From NCBI GenBank assembly GCA_937885645.1, contig CALABJ010000016.1:1-64000 (forward strand): 64,000 nucleotides of DNA, in the 5' to 3' direction. Numbering within the stretch: the stretch's first letter is position 1; the number at the start of each line of letters is the position of its first letter. Made by a program: the position numbers and the translations under genes. This DNA comes from RGIG4097 sp937885645 (GTDB taxonomy: Bacteria > Bacillota > Clostridia > Christensenellales > CAG-917). The notes beneath the pieces are model-generated. The model saw only the letters and a program-made list of their open reading frames with translations. It had not been told where the DNA came from and ran no database searches. Shown here piece after piece: positions 60,581-64,000 of this stretch.

Positions 60581-60706
60581 TAAAACCGCGATATTTAGAT
60601 GCATAACAAGAAAGAAACACCGAGGGCAGACCGCAGTGTACTTGGCGTACATAAGGGTTGCACTCGGTGTGTCTGACGATGCTAGGCGCTAAATAGCGCG
60701 GTTTTA
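60581..60706 (-). repeat. Structured interspersed repeat, copy 5
   Basis: Ends TAAAACCGCGATATTTAG and CTAAATAGCGCGGTTTTA pair at 17 of 18 positions, the exception being the same A/G as in the other copies. Inner arms AACACCGAG / CTCGGTGTG, central GTAC-TTGGC-GTAC. The right end includes the stop codon of the surface protein gene. Confidence 0.8.
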
Positions 60707-63700
60707 CTTATTTCCTATCACGGGAGGCTTCTTCCCCACAACAGGAGGTGCTTTGGGAGCATCTGCCTTGGGTGCTTCGGGGGTTGCAGGCTTTTGTCCT
60801 ACAACGGGAGGCTTTTTGTCGCCGACAACAGGAGGTGCTTTGGGGGTTTCAGCCTTGGGAGCTTCGGTCTTGGGCACTTCTGCTTTGGGTGCTTCTGCCT
60901 TAGGTGCAGTAGTTGCAGGTTGAGGTGCAGGGGTTGCCTTGGGGGCTGCTGCTGACACTGCAGTTGCAGGATCAACACCTTCTGCCATAACCTTTTGACC
61001 GATGACAGGAGGCTTCTTCTTGCCAACGACGGAGGGCTTTGAAGGACGAGGCTTGACAGGCTCGGGAGCGGGTTCAGGAGTGGGCTCTGCCTTGGGTTCT
61101 TCTGCCTTGGGTGCTTCGGGAGCTTTGGGCTCTTCTGCCTTGGGTGCAGGAGTAGGTTCGGGCTTCACTTCTTCCTTCTTGGGCTCTTCGGGTTTTGCTT
61201 CTTCCTTCTTCTCTTCTTCGGGTTTATCGCCGTCGGGAGTATCGTCGGGAGTATCGTCACCCTCTGTCTTCTTCTTGTCTTTCTTCTTCTTGCCTACAAC
61301 GACGCCCGTGACGACTGCTGCGACAACAATTGCTCCACCGCCACCGCCGATGACGTACCATGCCCATTCGGGGAATCCTGCTTCAACCACTGCGGGCTCG
61401 ATCTTGGCAAGGTGGAACACTGCGATTGAGTCGATGCGGTCTGTGGTGAATTCAAGATAGCCGTCTTCATACATTGTGTAGTCTTCAAGCATATGGAGAT
61501 AGCCGTCTTCGCCAACTTGATAGAACACATATTCATCAACATCGTGTTCAAGATAGAGATACAATGTGACATACACTGTGCCATCGGGTTGGACAACTGT
61601 CTTGTTTTGCATCATGCGGAGGTGCATGACCACTTCAAGAGTTGCTGTATGGCTTGCGGTTGACACGTAAGGAGTGAAGGTGTCGATGTCCATGAAGTAG
61701 TTGTACATTTCGTCACTTTCAACCCATTCAGTCAATTCTTGCACTTTGAGGGTGACGCCAGATGCAACAACGCCAATGCCGTCAAGATATTCAATCATAA
61801 AGTCTTCATTGCCGAGGGTGAGGACACTGATTGTATATGAGGCGTAGTTGCCACTGAGACGATAGTTGCTGTCCACACTGGTTGCAGGAGTGTCACCTGT
61901 GCCCACTTCAATTGAGGTGTAGCCATCTTCTGCCTCTGCAACCTTTGAGCTTCCCTTTTCAAGATACTCAATGACAAATTCATAAACGCCTGCGCCTGTC
62001 ATGACCTTGTTTGCTGCAACTTTCTTGTCGCCAGAGGTGAATTGGACTTGGAATTTTTCTGCATCCAAATCATCGCTGTCAACGCCATATTTTGCCTTGT
62101 ATGCCTCTGCGAAGTCATACTTGAATGTGATTGTCAGTGATTCAGGAAGGATGAATGCGCCGGTGTCATCGAAGGATGCTACACTTCTGCACTTGTCTTG
62201 AAGGATTGTGATTGTAATAGGTGCTTGGCTGACCTTGAAGTTGAAGGTTGCCTTGTAGTTGTTGTAGTTGGCAAGGATTGCGTCTTTTTCGGTTGCAACG
62301 GTTGCGGGTGCGGTGTAGATGACTTCAACCACATATGAGCCTGCGTCTTCAACCTTGCTGACTTCGTCATTGCCCTTTGCACCAACCTTGTAGATGATGA
62401 TTTCAAGGTTGTCGATGACGGTGTTTACATCTGCACCTGCAACACCTGCGAGGGTGCTGGTGACTGCGTCTTCGATGTCATCTGCAAAGTCATATTCGTG
62501 ATAATCAAATCCGCCAAGTTCGGGTGCGACTTCCATGCTGGTCTTGTTGACTGTCATGGTGCGGGTGATTGTTGTTGATTGTGTATAGTCGCCGATAGGC
62601 TTTGTGAAGGTTGCAACGACTGTGTAGGTGCCTGCATTCTTCACTTCGGTGACGAGATATTCATCTGCAACCACGTCGCCTGCGTAGAACTTGACGTCGC
62701 TGGTGACTCCACTGAGTGCGCCTGTCACTGAAAGCTTGCTGTTTTGTGCAGTGCCATCATAAGTGACTGTGGTGTCCTTCACGGTGATGCCAGTGAGCTC
62801 AGGGATTGAGATGAGGAGTTTTGCTTCTGCGCCAAGGACGAAGGTGTAGTTTTGTGCGTCAAGGGCTGCTGTGTCAATTGCCACTGCGTAGTATTGACCT
62901 GCTTCAAGCTTGTCGTTGGGTCTTGCATCGGTGGGCATATCTACGTAATCTGTGCCGTTGAAGAAGACGAACTTCACTACGTTTGCGCTGATGACGCTGA
63001 TCTTGTTTGCGCCGTCGCCGTTGACGAAGCCTGCGTATGAGAGGACGATTTCAGGGAGTGTTCCAAGATAATCTGTCTTGTAGCTGTATTCGTCACTGCC
63101 ACGTTTTGCGCTGACTGTCAATGCCTTCTTGCCGATGACAACTTCACTGCCGTCAACTGACGTATAACTGGGGATGAATGCATAGTTGGTTGCACTTCCA
63201 CCGAGGAGTGTTGCCTTGTAGGTGCCAACCACTGTTTGCTTGTTTGCATTGGTGACGATTGAAGGAGTTGAAATCTTGTCGCTGAGGATGACGTATGCGC
63301 CGTCAGCTGCTTGGACCATTGCGCCGTCAACAAGGTTGTAGCGGAGTGCGTTTTGTTCGTCAAGGCTCAGTGCGGTCCAGAAATCATCGTATCCAAGAGC
63401 GTGAGTCAATTCATCAACGTATTCAACGTATCCTCTGCCGTCAACAACGGTGACTTCGGTTGAGCCAATCATATAGGTGAGGTCGAAGTCATAGGTGCTG
63501 GGGTCATCGCCGTAGGTTGCGGTGATGTCGTTGAGGATGACCGTCATTTCACGTTGCTTGATGTTGCCCTTGATGACGTAGCTTGCACCAGTTGCGGTGT
63601 AGTTGAGATAGGTGTAGTCACCAGGTGTGCCGATGAGTGCGCCTTCACCGAAGACAAACTTGATGTCACTGACGCCTGCATTTGAGCTGGTGTATGCCAC

Positions 63701-64000
63701 AGTGTATTTGCTTGTGTCAAGGGTGACTTTGGTGTTGTCTGCGCCGATGAATCCGCCTGCGGTGCTGATCTTGTAGTCAGTGCCGAGGACACCACCAAAG
63801 ACCTTGGTGCCGTCATAGAGTTTGTCAAATGCGGTTGTGCCGTCCATCTTTTCAACTGCGATGGTGACTGTCTTAGGAGTGATGTTGCCAACTGCGCTTT
63901 CATCAACTTTGACTGCCACTGTGCTGTGACCGTCGATTGCTGCGTCTTTGTGGATGATATAGTATGTTTTGCCTGCGCGTGTGTATGTGCCAATGACATA
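60704..64000 (-). CDS. Large surface protein with MBG/Ig-like repeats, 5' end missing
   Basis: Open frame to the window edge, 1098 residues present. The outer part is made of beta-sandwich repeats of the MBG/YDG type (MTVILNDITATYGDDPSTYD; VKDTTVTYDGTAQNSKLSV; repeated NAGTYTVVATF-like ends). A single membrane helix (WYVIGGGGGAIVVAAVVTGV) is followed by a 195-residue cytoplasmic tail rich in Lys, Pro, Glu and Ala, with repeated PPVVG/PPVIG units. There is no LPXTG. Probably an adhesin or surface-layer protein; the start and any signal peptide lie outside. Confidence 0.8.
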   Translation of the reverse strand, partial: YVIGTYTRAGKTYYIIHKDAAIDGHSTVAVKVDESAVGNITPKTVTIAVEKMDGTTAFDKLYDGTKVFGGVLGTDYKISTAGGFIGADNTKVTLDTSKYTVAYTSSNAGVSDIKFVFGEGALIGTPGDYTYLNYTATGASYVIKGNIKQREMTVILNDITATYGDDPSTYDFDLTYMIGSTEVTVVDGRGYVEYVDELTHALGYDDFWTALSLDEQNALRYNLVDGAMVQAADGAYVILSDKISTPSIVTNANKQTVVGTYKATLLGGSATNYAFIPSYTSVDGSEVVIGKKALTVSAKRGSDEYSYKTDYLGTLPEIVLSYAGFVNGDGANKISVISANVVKFVFFNGTDYVDMPTDARPNDKLEAGQYYAVAIDTAALDAQNYTFVLGAEAKLLISIPELTGITVKDTTVTYDGTAQNSKLSVTGALSGVTSDVKFYAGDVVADEYLVTEVKNAGTYTVVATFTKPIGDYTQSTTITRTMTVNKTSMEVAPELGGFDYHEYDFADDIEDAVTSTLAGVAGADVNTVIDNLEIIIYKVGAKGNDEVSKVEDAGSYVVEVIYTAPATVATEKDAILANYNNYKATFNFKVSQAPITITILQDKCRSVASFDDTGAFILPESLTITFKYDFAEAYKAKYGVDSDDLDAEKFQVQFTSGDKKVAANKVMTGAGVYEFVIEYLEKGSSKVAEAEDGYTSIEVGTGDTPATSVDSNYRLSGNYASYTISVLTLGNEDFMIEYLDGIGVVASGVTLKVQELTEWVESDEMYNYFMDIDTFTPYVSTASHTATLEVVMHLRMMQNKTVVQPDGTVYVTLYLYLEHDVDEYVFYQVGEDGYLHMLEDYTMYEDGYLEFTTDRIDSIAVFHLAKIEPAVVEAGFPEWAWYVIGGGGGAIVVAAVVTGVVVGKKKKDKKKTEGDDTPDDTPDGDKPEEEKKEEAKPEEPKKEEVKPEPTPAPKAEEPKAPEAPKAEEPKAEPTPEPAPEPVKPRPSKPSVVGKKKPPVIGQKVMAEGVDPATAVSAAAPKATPAPQPATTAPKAEAPKAEVPKTEAPKAETPKAPPVVGDKKPPVVGQKPATPEAPKADAPKAPPVVGKKPPVIGNK

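Overview
The window looks like chromosomal DNA of a low-to-moderate GC Bacillota, most likely an uncultured gut Clostridia lineage (inference). The reasons are the murB/whiA/uvrC neighbourhood, a DUF1385-PrmC fusion beside prfA and rpmE, lipobox proteins ending in a short hydrophobic run plus AC, paired ATP- and PPi-dependent phosphofructokinases, ECF-type vitamin S components under TPP and FMN riboswitches, and consensus sigma-A promoters. No rRNA, tRNA or CRISPR array was recognised.

Layout. 1-2690: the end of a membrane protein gene, two copies of a structured repeat, mscL, and a TPP-riboswitch-controlled thiamine S component. 2691-13908: an integrated element. Its leftward operon holds an XRE regulator, a small protein, type III Mod, type III Res and a 983-residue SIR2 protein. 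Its right part holds three tandem repeats, a winged-helix protein and a large serine recombinase. Similar sites in inverted orientation mark both ends. The element sits between thiT and thiN (thiamine pyrophosphokinase), which converge on it. 13921-25217: thiN, a lipase-like hydrolase, a GtrA-like protein, desulfoferrodoxin, an M28 peptidase, a YczE-like protein, and a lipoprotein / ion transporter / sialidase / small membrane protein / GPH symporter operon. 25214-30066: rlmD with a duplicated 3' end, an esterase, PPi-PFK and ATP-PFK. 30192-38403: dnaE, whiA, a PHP phosphoesterase, murB and uvrC. 38463-48734: a lipoprotein, an ArsR regulator, a six-gene operon (P-loop protein, thrC, trpS, DUF5685-like, J-like/TPR, membrane protein), prfA, DUF1385-prmC and rpmE. 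48967-53133: an FMN-riboswitch riboflavin S component and a NitT/TauT-type ABC operon headed by a TM1266-like regulator with an attenuator-like leader. 53161-64000: more structured repeats, a PIG-L deacetylase, a lipoprotein with an FtsX/ATPase exporter, queH, rpiB and a large surface protein that runs off the window.

Two genome-wide habits stand out. First, several first genes have no Shine-Dalgarno sequence and their -10 hexamer ends exactly six bases before the start codon, which suggests leaderless mRNAs. Second, a 120-150 base repeat with conserved ends and compensating arms occurs five times; three copies lie directly against stop codons of minus-strand genes. Together with the defence operon and the TM1266 leader these are the most interesting signals.
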